This document shows, in pieces, positions 1-12,152 of a stretch of DNA of 64,000 nucleotides (position 1 is its first letter; each line of letters begins with the position of its first letter). This DNA comes from Stenogyne calaminthoides (taxonomy: Eukaryota; Streptophyta; Magnoliopsida; Lamiales; Lamiaceae), in contig JBBCBC010000016.1 in NCBI GenBank assembly GCA_037126765.1, positions 12,698,728 to 12,762,727 of the forward strand, in the 5' to 3' direction. Under the pieces are notes generated by a model. That model made no database searches. It was given only the letters and a program-made list of their open reading frames with translations, and was not told where the DNA came from. A program made the position numbers and the translations under genes.

Positions 1-1176
1 TGTCTCGGTTAGTGGGAGCGATGCGATACTCCTTTGACTTGAGGTCAATACGCACGACATGTGTGGGATGATGAACTTTGACCATGACCGATGCTTGCAC
101 CCGTCTATGGGTAGATATGGCTTGGATTGGGTTCATCATGAAGCGCATGTGCGTGGTAGTTGAGCCAAGAATAAGATTCATTCCTCAATGTGGATTTAAA
201 GAGAATACTCATCTTCTCATCATAATTGGATCAAAGTCATCGGTCGATGCACATCAACTTAGACTTTGTGGCTAAGTGTGACATACATGATCAAATAGTG
301 ATTAGAGATAAATTGATTAAGTTATTTGAATAGACATTTCATCATGTTCAAGACTTAATCGAGTATTCGTGAATGAAATGAGGAAATCGTAATAGCCCAT
401 GTTTCAGTTACAGGTAGTTGCACATTTTCTCGCAACGTACCTCATATATTGAGAATGTCTGATTTATTGTTTTGGGTTCAATTAAGACCGTTAGTTTGAC
501 TAATCGCTTGATATATGAGGGTCTATGGGTCACATAACAAGTAATAGTTGTTTACTAATTATAATTGATTGATTAAATGTTAAATTAGATTTAATATTAA
601 ATTTATGGAGAAGTAATTAATAATAGATTAATTTAGAATTAATTATTATTAATATTTAATTAAATTGGATTTAATTAAATAAGAATTCTCAATAATAATA
701 TTTGAAATATTATTGTAGGATTTATTATATATGGAAACAAATCGTAGAGATTTGTCATATATGGAATTTAAATCCGTAGAGATTTATATGTGGGAAATAA
801 ATCTAAGAGATTTATTTAAATAAAGATTAGGGATTTTATTTCCTAATTAGATTAGCTTGAGACTTAAGTTAATCCTCTCCTATATATATGAGCTCTTGGG
901 AATTCATAAAACGTGAGTTCATATTTTCTCCATAAAATCTCTAAGTTAGAATTTTCCTAGCAAATTCATCTCGGGGATTTAACGCTGGCAGATCTGTGCA
1001 GATTAGTAAACGACTGTTACGTGGATACCATAGTTGAGGAATACGTGTACGAATTGCTGTAAGAATTCTGTTTACGTTTACTCGTATTTAATTATGTAAT
1101 TAATTGTTCGTTGTTGGTGAACTGTTTATTTCCGCTGCGCATGCATTACGTATTTATGTGCCTCTAAATTCCAACA
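1..1176 (+). mobile_element. LTR-like retrotransposon remnant (no coding)
   Basis: No gene is visible. The stretch has the layout of a long plant LTR. A TATA-like run lies at 881-889, followed by a short leader, and the segment ends near 1176 with CCAACA after a stretch reading TTTCCGCTGC, a pattern often found close to the 3' end of plant LTRs. The left end is outside or at the window edge, no partner LTR or primer site is visible, and the assignment is inferred from composition and layout only. Confidence 0.33.
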
Positions 1177-1909
1177 AGAAGACCAATTAATAGTGATTAC
1201 AACAAAGAATAACACCAAAAATAAAAGAATTAATCAAAGATCATTAGTAATACCTGAAGAAGATTCCAACATTAGAAAGAACGAAAAAATTCCTACAGAT
1301 GTCGAACAATTTGGAAATTGTGCCGCACATATTAACAAACACTTCGCAAAAATAAACTATGCAATGAAAAATCTATCACAAATTCGTAAAATATTTGATT
1401 TTTTCTGTGAGAAGAAAAGAGAGAAAGTAGAAAAGCAGAAAGGGGAGAAAGAAGCGAAAAAAGAAGAAAGATAAATGAGAAGATAGAAAATAGACTTGGT
1501 CAACAGATATTAGGGCAAAAAATTGGTAGAAGTTGGGCCAAAAAATGGGTCATAACAAATGGGTCAAGGGAAATTGAGTTTCAATTGGGTTTTTTCGTGT
1601 ATGCAAATTTTTATACTAGACTTTGTCTTTAGGGTAAATTTTGGGATTATACTGAAAAGTATGCTTTTACTTTGTATAATCAGACTAACTGAATTTCGGA
1701 CTTATTTACTAAAATAAATTGTTTATCACTGATGCTTTAAATACCATTGAATGTTACATATATTTACTGCATAACAGTTCATTAAATAGTGCGTGTTACA
1801 TTGTAGTTAATTTAGTGATACCAAGATCACAAAAGATTAAATTAACAGTTCCTTGTAACTAAAAGTACACCATTCACGACCTAGATGAAAATGAACAATA
1901 CATCGTGAA
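1177..1909. other. Non-coding AT-rich stretch
   Basis: Nothing convincing. A lysine- and glutamate-rich 93-codon reading frame at 1193-1474 shows no recognisable domain and ends in a purine-rich low-complexity tail, so it is not called as a gene. Confidence 0.4.
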
Positions 1910-3481
1910 AAGTTGTAGTGTAAGGCTCAGATTGGTTTGTCTTGACCAAGAGATTACACTAGTGCATGACTGATGCATTGAAGAGGACCTACAGGAGGAT
2001 AAATTCTTCAGAACTGAACTAGGAAGAATTAGACCTCAGTGGTTAGTTATTTCTTAATCTTCGTCCCTTAAATAGGATTGCGTGTGGTTAGTAAATATTG
2101 CTTTGACTTATTATGGGAAGAGAATCAGTGAGATTCAATACCCTATATCTTGGACAATATTATTGGTCACATGCGATTGCTAAGATTTAATACGGAGAAT
2201 CGTGTGCAAGTACGCTTGTTCGATTTGCCCCCTTGGGAGGTTCATAAGTTTTATCATACCAAATCTTGCAAGTGGAACTAGTTTCCAGTATGGATAATAA
2301 TGTTGAATCGTTCCTTTACCAAGGATAAAAGATATTAATTAATGGAAAGCTATTTCAGTGGCTTGAATTAATTAATGGGCTAGATAATCTTAAACACGGG
2401 AAATAATAACCGGGAGCCATATTAACTGTAATATGGGTTAAGATGGATAGTGCAATTTAATTATGTAGAGGGATTAATTAATATTTATGGGCTTGAATAA
2501 TATTGTGGCTCAATATTGATAATTCAAGGTCCATTGGAAGATCCAATCTTAATTCTCCTAAAGGCCCCCCAAGTAGCCCAAGAAAAAGTCCAATAACAGA
2601 AAAATTTGTTTAAAAATAAAATAAATTTGTTGCCTATTTTTCCTTGTATTTTTCGAAATTTATGGATAAAAAGGGGAGAAAAATTTTCTTTGAATTTTGT
2701 TATGGAATGAAGATATGTATTCTTGGAATACAAGATTATCTCATTAAATTCAAGAAATCTCCCACTTGGTTATTCATATAGGTGTTTCGAAAATTTTAAA
2801 ATATAAAGGGCAAGAAAGATTTTCTTGATTTTCTTGTAAAGATATTATGGAAGATATGTATTTCTTGAAATACAAGAATATCTCATAAATTCAAGAAGAT
2901 CAAAATCTTGGAATCTTGGACCCTAATATTTCGAAAATTCCATAATGTGATGAGGTGGGATTTTTGTGGAATATTTTAATTATGGGAAAAAGAATATAGG
3001 AGATATATTCAAGATTTCTTGGAGATCAAGAAAAGATTTTCCCACATTGTTTTTTCCCCTAAAAATTCGACCACCACTCATCTATAAATAGGGGATGATT
3101 CTTTCATTCCCAAGTGCAATTCCATGTGCTGGAAAAATTAGTAAATCCACAAAAGTGGTGCAACAAAGTTTATTTTTCCTTTTGTTAATTGTTCGCGAGT
3201 ATCCTTCCACCGGATTGTCGAGCAAGGATTATGGAATACTTGGGAAGGACTTTTGGTGTATTTTCATATACAAGACCATTGTCATTCCAAGAGGTAAGTT
3301 CACGTAAACTTGTAGTATTTCCGCATGCGTAGGATTTACGTGAATTGTTTATATGCATGATTTGTTGTTGAAATTATTATTTGAATTAATATGGGTTAAT
3401 TCATGCTAGTAATAATTGTTAGAATTAAATCTGTATTTAAATATTCATCCCGAATAGATCCTGACAAATAATTCCCCAACA
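1910..3481 (+). mobile_element. Second LTR-like remnant with TATA box
   Basis: Non-coding. A strong TATA box (TATAAATAG) sits at 3083-3091, followed by a leader of about 390 bases that ends in CCCCAACA at 3474-3481. This is the arrangement of a plant LTR: promoter, R/U5 and a CA terminus. The left boundary is uncertain; 1910 is only where the sequence style changes. It resembles the remnant at 1-1176 in architecture but not obviously in sequence. It may be a solo LTR. Confidence 0.33.
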
Positions 3482-3772
3482 TAAATTAATTAGTTTCATA
3501 CTATACTATGAAATTAATTTTAATTCATGAGAATGTGAAACTATTCCATATGTGATGCGGGTCAGCTTAAATGGGTATGAAAAGTGTAAAAAAATGAGTT
3601 AGATAATTCATGGTAGACCAACTCGAAAAGTAAGGACAAGAGGTAATTGTAACAACTTTTCATTTTAATTATTAATTTAGATGGAATTGTTGTATTTTGT
3701 TTGGGGTAATGGAGTTAATGATAGATTAGGCACACCAAAAAAATGATGTTATCTTTAAAGATATTAATTAGA

Positions 3773-4076
3773 GTTAAATTCATGTTTGGTCCTCAAGACA
3801 CGATATCTCACAATTTTGGTCCCAACACCCACTACTTTTTATCCCAAAATTATTTTTTCATGCAGTTTTGGTCTCACCGTTACGTTTTCCATTAAAATCA
3901 GTTGCAGTTTTAGTCCCATAGGACAAGGTTTTGGACCAAAAGTACAGTTAAACTTAATGAATTCCGTAATGGAAAGACCAAAACCGCATGAAAAAATTCT
4001 TACGGGACCAAAGTGGTGAGTATTGAGACCAAAATCGTGAGGTCCCATGTCCTGTGGGACCAAAAATTAATTTAAC
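3773..4076. mobile_element. Full-length inverted-repeat MITE (foldback type)
   Basis: The whole 304-bp stretch is one imperfect palindrome centred near 3925. The left end GTTAAATTCATGTTTGGTCC matches the reverse complement of the right end with about three mismatches, and internal motifs such as TTTTGGTC and CATGCRGTTTTGGTC recur in mirror order. The two similar reading frames on opposite strands are a by-product of this symmetry, not genes. No clear target duplication could be fixed, so the superfamily (Mutator or other) is open. Confidence 0.7.
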
Positions 4077-4929
4077 TTGTATTATTTCCTCCCATATGGG
4101 TGTAAATGGTTCACAAGAACCTTGTAGGTTACAAAACCTATTCCAGGGAAAATTGCTAGTTATACTTTAACGAATTTCAGAAGCAGAAATCACAAGTGTG
4201 TATATAAAACTCAAAATAAAAGACTCAATATATAGACTCGACTTTTCAGTGTTTAGAGAAACCTGATTTATTCTTGTCTCGAGAATGTTTAATTCTCAAT
4301 ATTCAATTCTCCACACTGTCTTGAGTATTTATAGTGAAATGTGCTCTTTCACTATTTTGAGTATCTTGACTGAAAGGTTGCGACTTTCATCACTCAATAA
4401 AAGGTGCTTCACCGAATAGTGAAATTGAACTTGCAGGGTTGTAGCTTCATTGAAAATGTGCTCTTTCATGAAGAGTTTTCTCAACTCTATTATATTACAT
4501 GTATATATAATATGAATTTGGTTCAAAATTCTTCAATGAGAATGATAATGAAAACCGTTTTTTTCTCTCTGCCCTCTTAATTAAGAAAAATGTTGAAGGA
4601 AAGGTTGTTCCAATGGTGGCTACAAGTTTAGTGAATTGCCCAAAATATTTGAAGAGGGTGGATGACAAATGGTTGTTGACTTAGGAATAGAAATAATTGA
4701 GGATAAATGATTATAGAAGGGAAGATAGATAATCAGAATGATGTAATGATTAATTTATATATTTAGGGTGAAGATAGTCAATTGATCATCTTTTGTTCTC
4801 TTTAACCATCATAATTATCCTAACTTTATTACCATTTCGAATTGAAGAATACAGTCATTATATCTAGAAGAATGAGAATTTTCTCGACTTAAAAATATAG
4901 TATAAGTATAACTCATGTGCATATTTTAC
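4077..4929. other. Non-coding; possible LTR debris
   Basis: No gene. Between about 4140 and 4560 there is a leader-like section with a TATA-like motif on the minus strand (CTATAAATAC near 4325-4334). It could be an old LTR fragment in minus orientation, but no ends can be defined. Confidence 0.25.
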
Positions 4930-5386
4930 TAGGGGTGAGCACTATTTGGTAATAACAAAAAATCGAGCCGAAGTGAATCAAAATATAAATTCGGCTCGAT
5001 ATCGGTTTTGATTTTGAGAATTAAAATTTTTGGTATTAGGTTTCGGTTTTGAGAATTAAGTTTTATGATATTCGATTTCGATTTGTAAGGTAAAAATATC
5101 GAAAAATCGAATAAAACAATACATATATAATTTCTAAACCTTAGTTCATTTATGCATTTTCTTAATTATAAATTAGGTTATTTTTGTTGTTTATAATCTA
5201 GAAATGTTATGTAATTTGAGAATTTAAACATATTTTTGGACTTGTTTTTTGCTCTAAAAAAAATCCAATTTAAAGCCAAAAATATTTCAATTTTTCGATT
5301 TAATACCGAATCGAAAAATTTGGTTTCAGTTAGTGTCGATTTTTTTGGTTTGATTCGATAACAGACATACCAAATGCTCACCCCTA
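4930..5386. mobile_element. hAT-type MITE with 8-bp target duplication
   Basis: This is a 457-bp element with terminal inverted repeats. The left end TAGGGGTGAGCACTATTTGG mirrors the right end, which reads TAGGGGTGAGCATTTGG on the minus strand. It is flanked by an 8-bp duplication, TATTTTAC at 4922-4929 and TCTTTTAC at 5387-5394, with one mismatch. An 8-bp duplication and this terminus are typical of the hAT superfamily. There is no transposase; the inside is AT-rich with short GATTTCGGTT-like repeats, so it is non-autonomous. Confidence 0.82.
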
Positions 5387-5583
5387 TCTTTTACAATGTA
5401 CAATTTGTGTAAAATTGTCATATTTTTATAATTTATAGTATTTCTTTAGCGAAACAATTGAAAGTAATTAATACTACCTCTGTCCCAAGATAACGTGCAC
5501 ACTACTTTTATTATCGAGTTTTAGCGAGCGAGTTGTTTATTAGTATTTGAAATAATAAAGTGACTTTTAAGGAGGGGTATGAT

Positions 5584-6777
5584 TAGAGTAAAAAAAAAAG
5601 CCGCTCGGCGTCTCCGACCAAAATTATCATCTAGCCAAGTTATGTTCATGGGCTGGATCTAGTAGGGCCACCAAAAATGCAAATTTCCCCCATGGGCTCC
5701 GCGGGCCAGCCAGGCGGCCCATGATTTTTTTTTAATTATTTTATTTACTTTATAAAATTACATTATTTCTTTGTAATTCTTTTGGGTATTTTTCTACCCT
5801 GATTAATTTACTTTATTTTCTGATTAAAAAAATAAAATAATAATTATAGTTATTAAAATACAATCTTATATACCTGACAACCTATGATGCACGAATTCTT
5901 CTTAAAATATCACAATGCAGTATCGGATTCGCACCCGCACCCTAAAAGGGGTGCGATTCTCGAATCCGTGTATCCAGATGCCACTTGGTGAATCTATAAA
6001 TTATAAAATAAAATAAATTAACGGACACACGAATCCGATACCCGAATCCATGCTAAATGATTAAATATGGTCATGTTATTAAGCATTAGATGTGTTATTT
6101 AATTGAACTTTATTATGTAATGCAATTTAAATTGACAATATGACACTCGTTTTAGATTGAATTCATCATTATGATGTATATATTGGGCTGATGGTATTTG
6201 AATTGTTGTTTTGTTACTTAATTAGATTAAATTATTGAATATTGTTAAGTTTTGGGGGAGATAAAAATTTGAATCGCATACATTTTGTTTTATGAATTTT
6301 AGATTTATATATATTTTTAGGTATTATATATAATAAATTATAAATAAATAGACGAATCTTTGCCGAATCGCACCCTAAATTTTTCAAAAATACGTATCCC
6401 CGTATCCGTATCGTATCGCACCCGTATTCGCATACCCGCATCCGTGCAACATAGCTGACAACATTAACTTGAGTAATATTTTGTTGATTGTGATTGTTAA
6501 TTATATCAAAAGAACTCGTAGTTTGACAAATTACAAAAAATGAATTTTTTTAGTCTTTATAGTTTGTATAAAGAATTACAAATAAAAAAAATTAATAAAA
6601 TTTATCGGGCCAAACGGGCGGCCCATGACTCGTCGGGCCAAATTGGCCCAAGCCCATTAGGCCCGTGGGCCAAATAGGCCCGACTCTTTTCGGGCCTCTA
6701 ATTTTTTAGCCCAGTCTATACTTGGGCTCGGGTTGGCCGGACCGGCCCATCGGGTCGGGACCAAATTGTCTGCTCTA
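5584..6777. mobile_element. Non-autonomous hAT element with GGCCC-rich ends
   Basis: This 1,194-bp insertion interrupts the surrounding MITE. It is flanked by a perfect 8-bp duplication, GGTATGAT at 5576-5583 and 6778-6785. The ends are short inverted repeats (TAGAGTA and, on the minus strand, TAGAGCA), which fits the hAT consensus. Both subterminal regions carry many GGCCC/GGGCC motifs (about 5640-5720 and 6605-6760), the kind of subterminal array hAT transposases bind. No transposase frame is present. It contains a younger MITE at 5882-6454. Confidence 0.8.
5882..6454. mobile_element. Innermost hAT-type MITE (CTATGWTGCACG family)
   Basis: This is a 573-bp element flanked by a perfect 8-bp duplication, CTGACAAC at 5874-5881 and 6455-6462. 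Its ends are inverted repeats: CTATGATGCACGAATTC on the left and CTATGTTGCACGGATGC read from the right. The inside has clustered GAATCCG / CGTATCC motifs near both ends and no coding sequence. A related element lies at 34,965-35,566 in the opposite orientation. Confidence 0.83.
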
Positions 6778-6913
6778 GGTATGATAGATCTACCTCTCTT
6801 CTATAATATGTCTTTTTTAAAAATATTTTATCATTTTAAATACTAATAAAAAATTCGCTCGTTAAAATATGAAAAAATAGTAAACATGCACGTTATTCCA
6901 GGATGAAGGAGTA

Positions 6914-7969
6914 TTTATTTAATGATACAATTAATACTCCTCCGACTTATTTTATTTATCTTTTTAGAGAAGAACGGTTGGCCCAAAATGTTTGCGATTG
7001 ATTCATTATGCATTAGACTAGATGAATTAGATATCATATTCCAATTTTTATCTTGCTACTTGTTCATTATGATAATAGGCATATGACCATGTAAATAAAT
7101 AAAAAGGTAACTAATCACATTATGTATATTTATTATTATTTGATAATTTTTTAAATTAGTGTGAAATATTATTAAATGATAAATAATCATCCAGAGAGAA
7201 TAGCTTTTAAAAGCACATAACAATTGAATTGTGCAACTTGTATATGAAGTGTTTGCTCAAAAAAAAGAAAAGAAAAGAAATTTATGAATTATTCATGATG
7301 AAATATATTTTGTATTTTTCATGAGATATATAAATGATTTAATACAAACAATTTCTACTACATGACACTGATAATTTATCACTTCAACTTTCGGTTCAAT
7401 TTTTCTATTTCATTTTTCGTATTTTATTGGTGTTTTATTCTCCTTGATCTTCAACACATGGACACAAAATATGATGGTTTATTGATTTTTTTTATTATTA
7501 TTTCATATGTAAATCATTTCTATTATGAAATATAAAGTGAAATATCAATTAATACGTAATGTCATACTCATTCATACAACTTCACTCCCTTTCCAAGAAA
7601 AATTATACGATCATTCTTAGAATAATGAAAAATATTAAATATCTTTTTCTATTTAGCGTGAATTTTTAACCATAATAGCTAATACGTTTGCCGACGTAAT
7701 AAAACCAAAAATAAAAGTAGAAACACAAGACCCCATTTGAAATTCCAATTTCCAAGTACTTGCTAATTTTCTTTCGTATCGGGAGTATCATGGAAATCCA
7801 ACCTTATAAAATTGGGCTTCTAATATGGATATTATGCTTATTTTACTAACTAAAGCATGTAACCTCTCCATATTTTAAGGAATTTTCTCATGATTTTAAG
7901 GATTTATTTAGAAACGAGATAAATTGATGTAAATTAGCATATGATTTTGACTACACAAGTAGTAATTGA
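6914..7969. other. AT-rich intergenic stretch
   Basis: No gene, RNA or repeat with definable ends was seen. An AAAAGAAA run lies near 7260-7280. Confidence 0.4.
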
Positions 7970-8240
7970 TATTCTCTCTGTCCTGATTTTGATTATCCGA
8001 TTTTCATAAATAGTCGTCCTAATTTTGTTTATCTATTTCCAAATAAAGTAATAAAACAACATTTACTATTTAATACTATTATTTCTCTACCCCAAACTCA
8101 CTTTACACAATTTAATACTATTATTTTCCTCCACCAAACCCACTTTACCCATTTTATACCATTTAATACTATTATCTCTTATTTTTTCTTAATCTCCGTA
8201 TCTACCGTAAATAGATAATCAAAATAAGACGGAGGGAGTA
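7970..8240. mobile_element. Stowaway-like MITE
   Basis: The 271-bp element has inverted ends: TATTCTCTCTGTCCTGATTT on the left and, on the minus strand, TACTCCCTCCGTCTTATTTT on the right, both followed by GATTATC. TA lies at both edges. The CTCCCTCCGTCC terminus is the usual signature of Stowaway MITEs in plants. The inside has short direct repeats of TTTAATACTATTATT. Confidence 0.75.
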
Positions 8241-8767
8241 ATTCGCAAATTACGAGATTGTAACCGCTACGAAATCCCGTATTACCCGTGTTTTTTAACG
8301 AAAAAGGGAAATCCAGTATTACTTATTACAACATTTACAACTATTTACCCACGATTATTAAAATCAGTCACAAAATTCAACTTGCAATCCTCATTTCTTT
8401 TTGACTGATTTTGTTTGTTTGATTAAATAATGACACGCATCTACGTACAGCATTAATCTTTTTAATATACAATCTGCCCGGTGTTTTTTTAAGGATTTAT
8501 TATTATCAGAATTAATAGAACTAATCAACGGGTATTATGTGAAATTTTAAAATTATTACTTATATATTAATTATATTAAATTTTTATTTAGTTTAAAACA
8601 TATGACAAATTTCTTAATCATAATTTAAGAGTGAGATTTGAAATAAAGGTTAATTAGGATCGTGATTATGCTATCTATATCTATCAATCTATCTATACTA
8701 TATAAAAAGTGGTTTAGGGGTGGGAAATATTTTTAAAACCATTTTGCCCATGCCATTTTTATCTTTA
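8241..8767. other. Non-coding; possible Helitron 5' end near 8693
   Basis: No gene. TCTATACTATATAAAAAG at about 8693-8710 looks like a Helitron 5' terminus, but no matching CTAG-plus-hairpin 3' end was found downstream, so a complete element is not called. Confidence 0.3.
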
Positions 8768-9036
8768 TACTCCCTTCGTTCCGATCTTGTTTACACAATT
8801 ACTGTGTGCTCGGAATTTAAGAAAAAATGATAAAGTGTTGGGGTAGAAAGAGTTATTTAGTAATATTTTATGTGATAACGTGATAAAGCATTGGGGGTAT
8901 AAAGAGTTGTTTATTAATATTTTATATCATAAAGATATAAAGTATAAAATGAGTATTTTCATTTAACAAAATGTGTGAACAAGATTGAGATGCCCAAAAT
9001 GGAAATAGTGTAAACAAGATCGGGACGGATGGAGTA
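8768..9036. mobile_element. Stowaway-like MITE
   Basis: The 269-bp element has long inverted ends. TACTCCCTTCGTTCCGATCT on the left pairs with TACTCCATCCGTCCCGATCT read from the right, and both continue TGTTTACAC. TA lies at both edges. It is related in its interior (GTGTGCTCGG, AGTGTTGGGGTAGAAAGAGT) to the MITE at 52,883-53,145. Confidence 0.8.
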
Positions 9037-11252
9037 CATTTTAGTCCTTATAATATAATATTTCCCAAAAACATTTCACACATGTTCTATAATTTCATTC
9101 AGCAATCTATCTATTGTATGCTATAATAAGTATCCTTATTACACACATAAATTATCACGGCTAATTATAAAAACTCTCACTGTAATGCTATTAAATTATC
9201 ACTGGTATGAAAAAAAAAATATCACCAATACACATAAAAACTATCACTGTTCCTCAAAAAAATTATCATTGTTAATCAGACAAACTACACTGTCATTATA
9301 TGTTATACTAAGTATTATTGTTACACACATAAACTATCACTATTATGAAGAAAAAATATTATTATTACGCAAAAAAAAATATTACTGTCACTAGTGAAGG
9401 TACATTACCGTGCGAAATGAGTTTTAGTACATTTTGTGAAGTATTTTCCTTCACAATCGTTCATATTGTTATTTTTCTCTTTACCTTCATCTTTATTGCT
9501 TATCTTCATTGTGTGACATGAGTGCATGGAAGAGCGTGGTGCAGCGGCGTGATGCGCACGTGGAATGAGTGCGACGCGATGCAACGTGGATTGAACAGCG
9601 GCGCGATGCAAGCGGGGCGAATTCGAGTGAACGGATTGTGGACGAAAATTGATCAGGTCAATCCATATTTCAAAATGGGTCATATTAAATTTGGGTTCAT
9701 AGTGTGAGTATGATTCACAACAATATTACTCATATAACTATTATATATACATGCAACTATCATTGTTATAAATAAACACTAATAATATGCATAAATATAA
9801 ATAATAATAATAATAATAATATTATATGCATAATAATGATAAGTCAATGTAAATTTGAGTTCACGGGAGATTTACTTTACATAGAATAACATAACTAAAA
9901 AAACCGACATAAATAAAATACAAAATCAATTAAGAAAACGACTTACCATAAAATATTTTAATCCAGATTAGAGAATGAAAGAAAATAAACAGTAGTATTC
10001 ATTTAATTTGAATTGAATAAAAGCAGATTTGTCACATTAGCTTAATTTTTTTTTTCCAAATTTTAGATTTAGAAATAAATAAGATTATTTGAATTAATGA
10101 CACACATACCATTGGATTGAATCCTAAATGTCCACAACTTTATACCTTTTTTAATTTAGTCTCATAATTATTTTTTAATATGATCTAATCTCATTATTAA
10201 TATAATTACTCAATTTTTATTTCATAATTATTTTTTGGAATAGTTTAGTCTCATAATTATTAAAATTGCTCAAAAAAATCGTTCTAAAAAAATAATTGTG
10301 GAACTCTGTAAATTATGAAATTAAATCGTTCTAAAAAAATAATTGTGGAACTAAATAAAAAAAGGTACAAAGGTATGGTAACATTTGAAATTTAGTCCCC
10401 ATAATATTACTATGTTATGAATAAGTTAATTCAAATAATAAAATGTAAAATCGTATAAGAAAAGTAAAATAAAGGATTTTTTCCCTTTTTCCAAATTGCC
10501 TTTTCCAACTTGCAGAATCTAACGAGATTTGCTAGCTTTCTTCCCACATACAACAGCCATTGGCTTTTCTATGACATTATCCATTAATTTTATTTTATTT
10601 GTTTATGGTTCACAATTAATCACTGTTATAATTCTAAAATCTGGTCGAAATCTGCTAAACTAGAGAGAATTCTTTGGTCGGCCCATTCTAGTTTATGCTT
10701 AATTACCTGTTAATATAAAATTACTTATATACTTTTTCGACATCTGAATTATAATAATTGAAGACAAAATGACACTGGCTAAATTTGTGCTCAATGATTC
10801 CGTCTCTGGGGGTTCTTATTTAATACATTACCCATTTTATCGAGACACAATTATGGAACTTTTGTCTGTAAGAGTGAGTCTCAACTCTAATGTAGAGATG
10901 TTAAATGGGGTCAGCCTTAATTTATTAGGGTCAATTGTGTCATGGGCTTAAATGGGTTAGTGCATTAGGGGTTCACTTTTAAATGAACTTTTAAGAGTCA
11001 TAACCTAAGTCTAACCCAGCGGGCCTCGGGCTAAACGGGCGGGCTACACTATTTTTTTTTCATTTTTTATGTGCTATATATTTGGAATATAATTGATTGA
11101 TATATTGATTTGATTAATTTAAAATAGTACCAACTAAAATGTACATACATGAATTTCACGTAAGTTAGAACTAATAAAACTTTGATAGACAATTTATTAT
11201 TTATATTCATTTATTATTATTATTTTATTTATATATTTAATATTTATATTTA
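9037..11252. other. Non-coding stretch with simple repeats and a GC-rich islet
   Basis: No supported gene. 9150-9400 holds degenerate short repeats of the type ACACATAAACTATCAC. 9495-9660 is a GC-rich islet in AT-rich surroundings with open frames on both strands but no recognisable protein. 9801-9832 is a (TAA)n microsatellite. 10,960-11,045 contains a GGGCC-rich fragment resembling the ends of the hAT element at 5584-6777. Confidence 0.4.
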
Positions 11253-11600
11253 GGCAAATTCCCATGTGCATCACATGCACCAATAAAATTGGTGCAATTT
11301 AATTTTAGGAGTTTTTTTTCTAATTTTTTTTTGTTTTAATTTTTTATTTTCAATTTTAGTTTTCTTTTAACTTTAATTTCAGTTTTAGGTTTTTTTTTTC
11401 CCAATCCAGACCCAACCCCGGCCAGAGTGGTTCATGGTTCATTCGTCCCCAAGTGGTTTATGGTTCACCAAGCCCGAATGGTTCATATACGATTTTGGGT
11501 TCATTTTTTAGGTATTATGGTTTAAAGTGTATAGTTCATCCAAATTAAAATTGAATCCAATTGCACTAATTGCACCTTGTGCAATTGGTGCACAACAGAG
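11253..11600 (+). repeat. Dispersed GTGCA-ended repeat, copy A
   Basis: The element has a TGCATCACATGCACCAA head, a TTTTAATTT-rich core and a GGTGCA-rich tail. Its core matches, in reverse orientation, the stretch at 20,381-20,644: both contain the same run of CTAAAACTGAAATTAAAG and its complement, the ATGAACTATRCAC motif and the GGTGCAATTT flank. It is therefore a dispersed non-coding element of at least two copies here. Confidence 0.6.
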
Positions 11601-11644
11601 TAACTCTTATATTTACCTTATTAATTTATTAAACCAACATAAAT

Positions 11645-11712
11645 ATATACTCCCTCTGTCCCACACAAAGATTCCCATTTTTTCATTTCGTCCGTCCCAC
11701 CCTAAGATTCCC
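11645..11712. repeat. Partial Stowaway-type end
   Basis: TATACTCCCTCTGTCCCACA starts at about 11,649 and a second CGTCCGTCCCACC lies at about 11,690. Only one end of a Stowaway-like MITE is recognisable; the matching inverted end is missing. Confidence 0.35.
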
Positions 11713-11750
11713 ATAAAGAGATTGAAGACTACATATTATCAAAAAATAGA

Positions 11751-11962
11751 ATCTCTTGTACATCACGTGCACCGTGCAATTTAAGTATATTTGTAAGCGG
11801 TATTAGTTGTTTTATTGAACAATATTAGTTATTTTCATCCAACCATATCTAATGTATAATTAATATTGTTCGATGAAAACAAGTAATATTACTCAGTAAA
11901 AACAATTAATATCGTTCAAAATGCAATAGAAATGCACGTGCATCTAGTGCAGACAAGACTTT
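11751..11962. mobile_element. Small MITE with GTGCA-containing inverted ends
   Basis: The left end ATCTCTTGTACATCACGTGC mirrors the right end, which on the minus strand reads AGTCTTGTCTGCACTAGATG followed by CACGTGCATT. The interior contains repeated ATTAGTTRTTTT and ATATTGTTCR motifs in mirror order. There is no coding sequence and no certain target duplication. Confidence 0.5.
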
Positions 11963-12152
11963 GTTTCAAAAATATGTAGCAAGTAAATATAAATTTCGTA
12001 CAATTAATAATCTAACGAAAATATAATGTCAAAGACGGAGAGAGAGCTCTAAGCTCAAGTGGTTACTAGTTAGAGCTTAGAACACAACTTTCTAGACCAA
12101 TGAAGTTATAGGCCACGTTATAGATAGAGAGATTGACAAAAAAAAGACAAAA

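Larger units (their letters stand above)
5472..6913. mobile_element. Stowaway-like MITE, split by a hAT insertion
   Basis: The outer ends are inverted repeats. TACTACCTCTGTCCCAAGAT at 5472 mirrors the right end at 6913, whose minus strand begins TACTCCTTCATCCTGG; both continue into AACGTGCA. The TA at each edge fits a Tc1/mariner (Stowaway) target. Without the insertion the MITE would be about 240 bp (5472-5583 plus 6786-6913). It is the oldest layer of a three-level nest. Confidence 0.72.

Noticed and set aside
1193..1474. 93-codon plus-strand frame, Lys/Glu-rich
   Set aside because: Low-complexity charged tail, no domain, no promoter or splice context; likely chance in purine-rich DNA.
3839..4063. 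Two similar proteins on opposite strands at 3.8-4.1 kb
   Set aside because: They mirror each other because the DNA is a palindromic MITE; neither resembles a known protein.
8693..8710. Helitron-like 5' end
   Set aside because: No matching 3' hairpin and CTAG end found in this orientation within the following sequence.
9405..9707. Overlapping frames on both strands in a GC-rich islet
   Set aside because: No family match and no gene signals; only noted as compositional oddity.
12050..12080. A-box-like AAGCTCAAGTGGTTACTAGT
   Set aside because: No B box at the right distance and no tRNA fold, so neither tRNA nor SINE is called.
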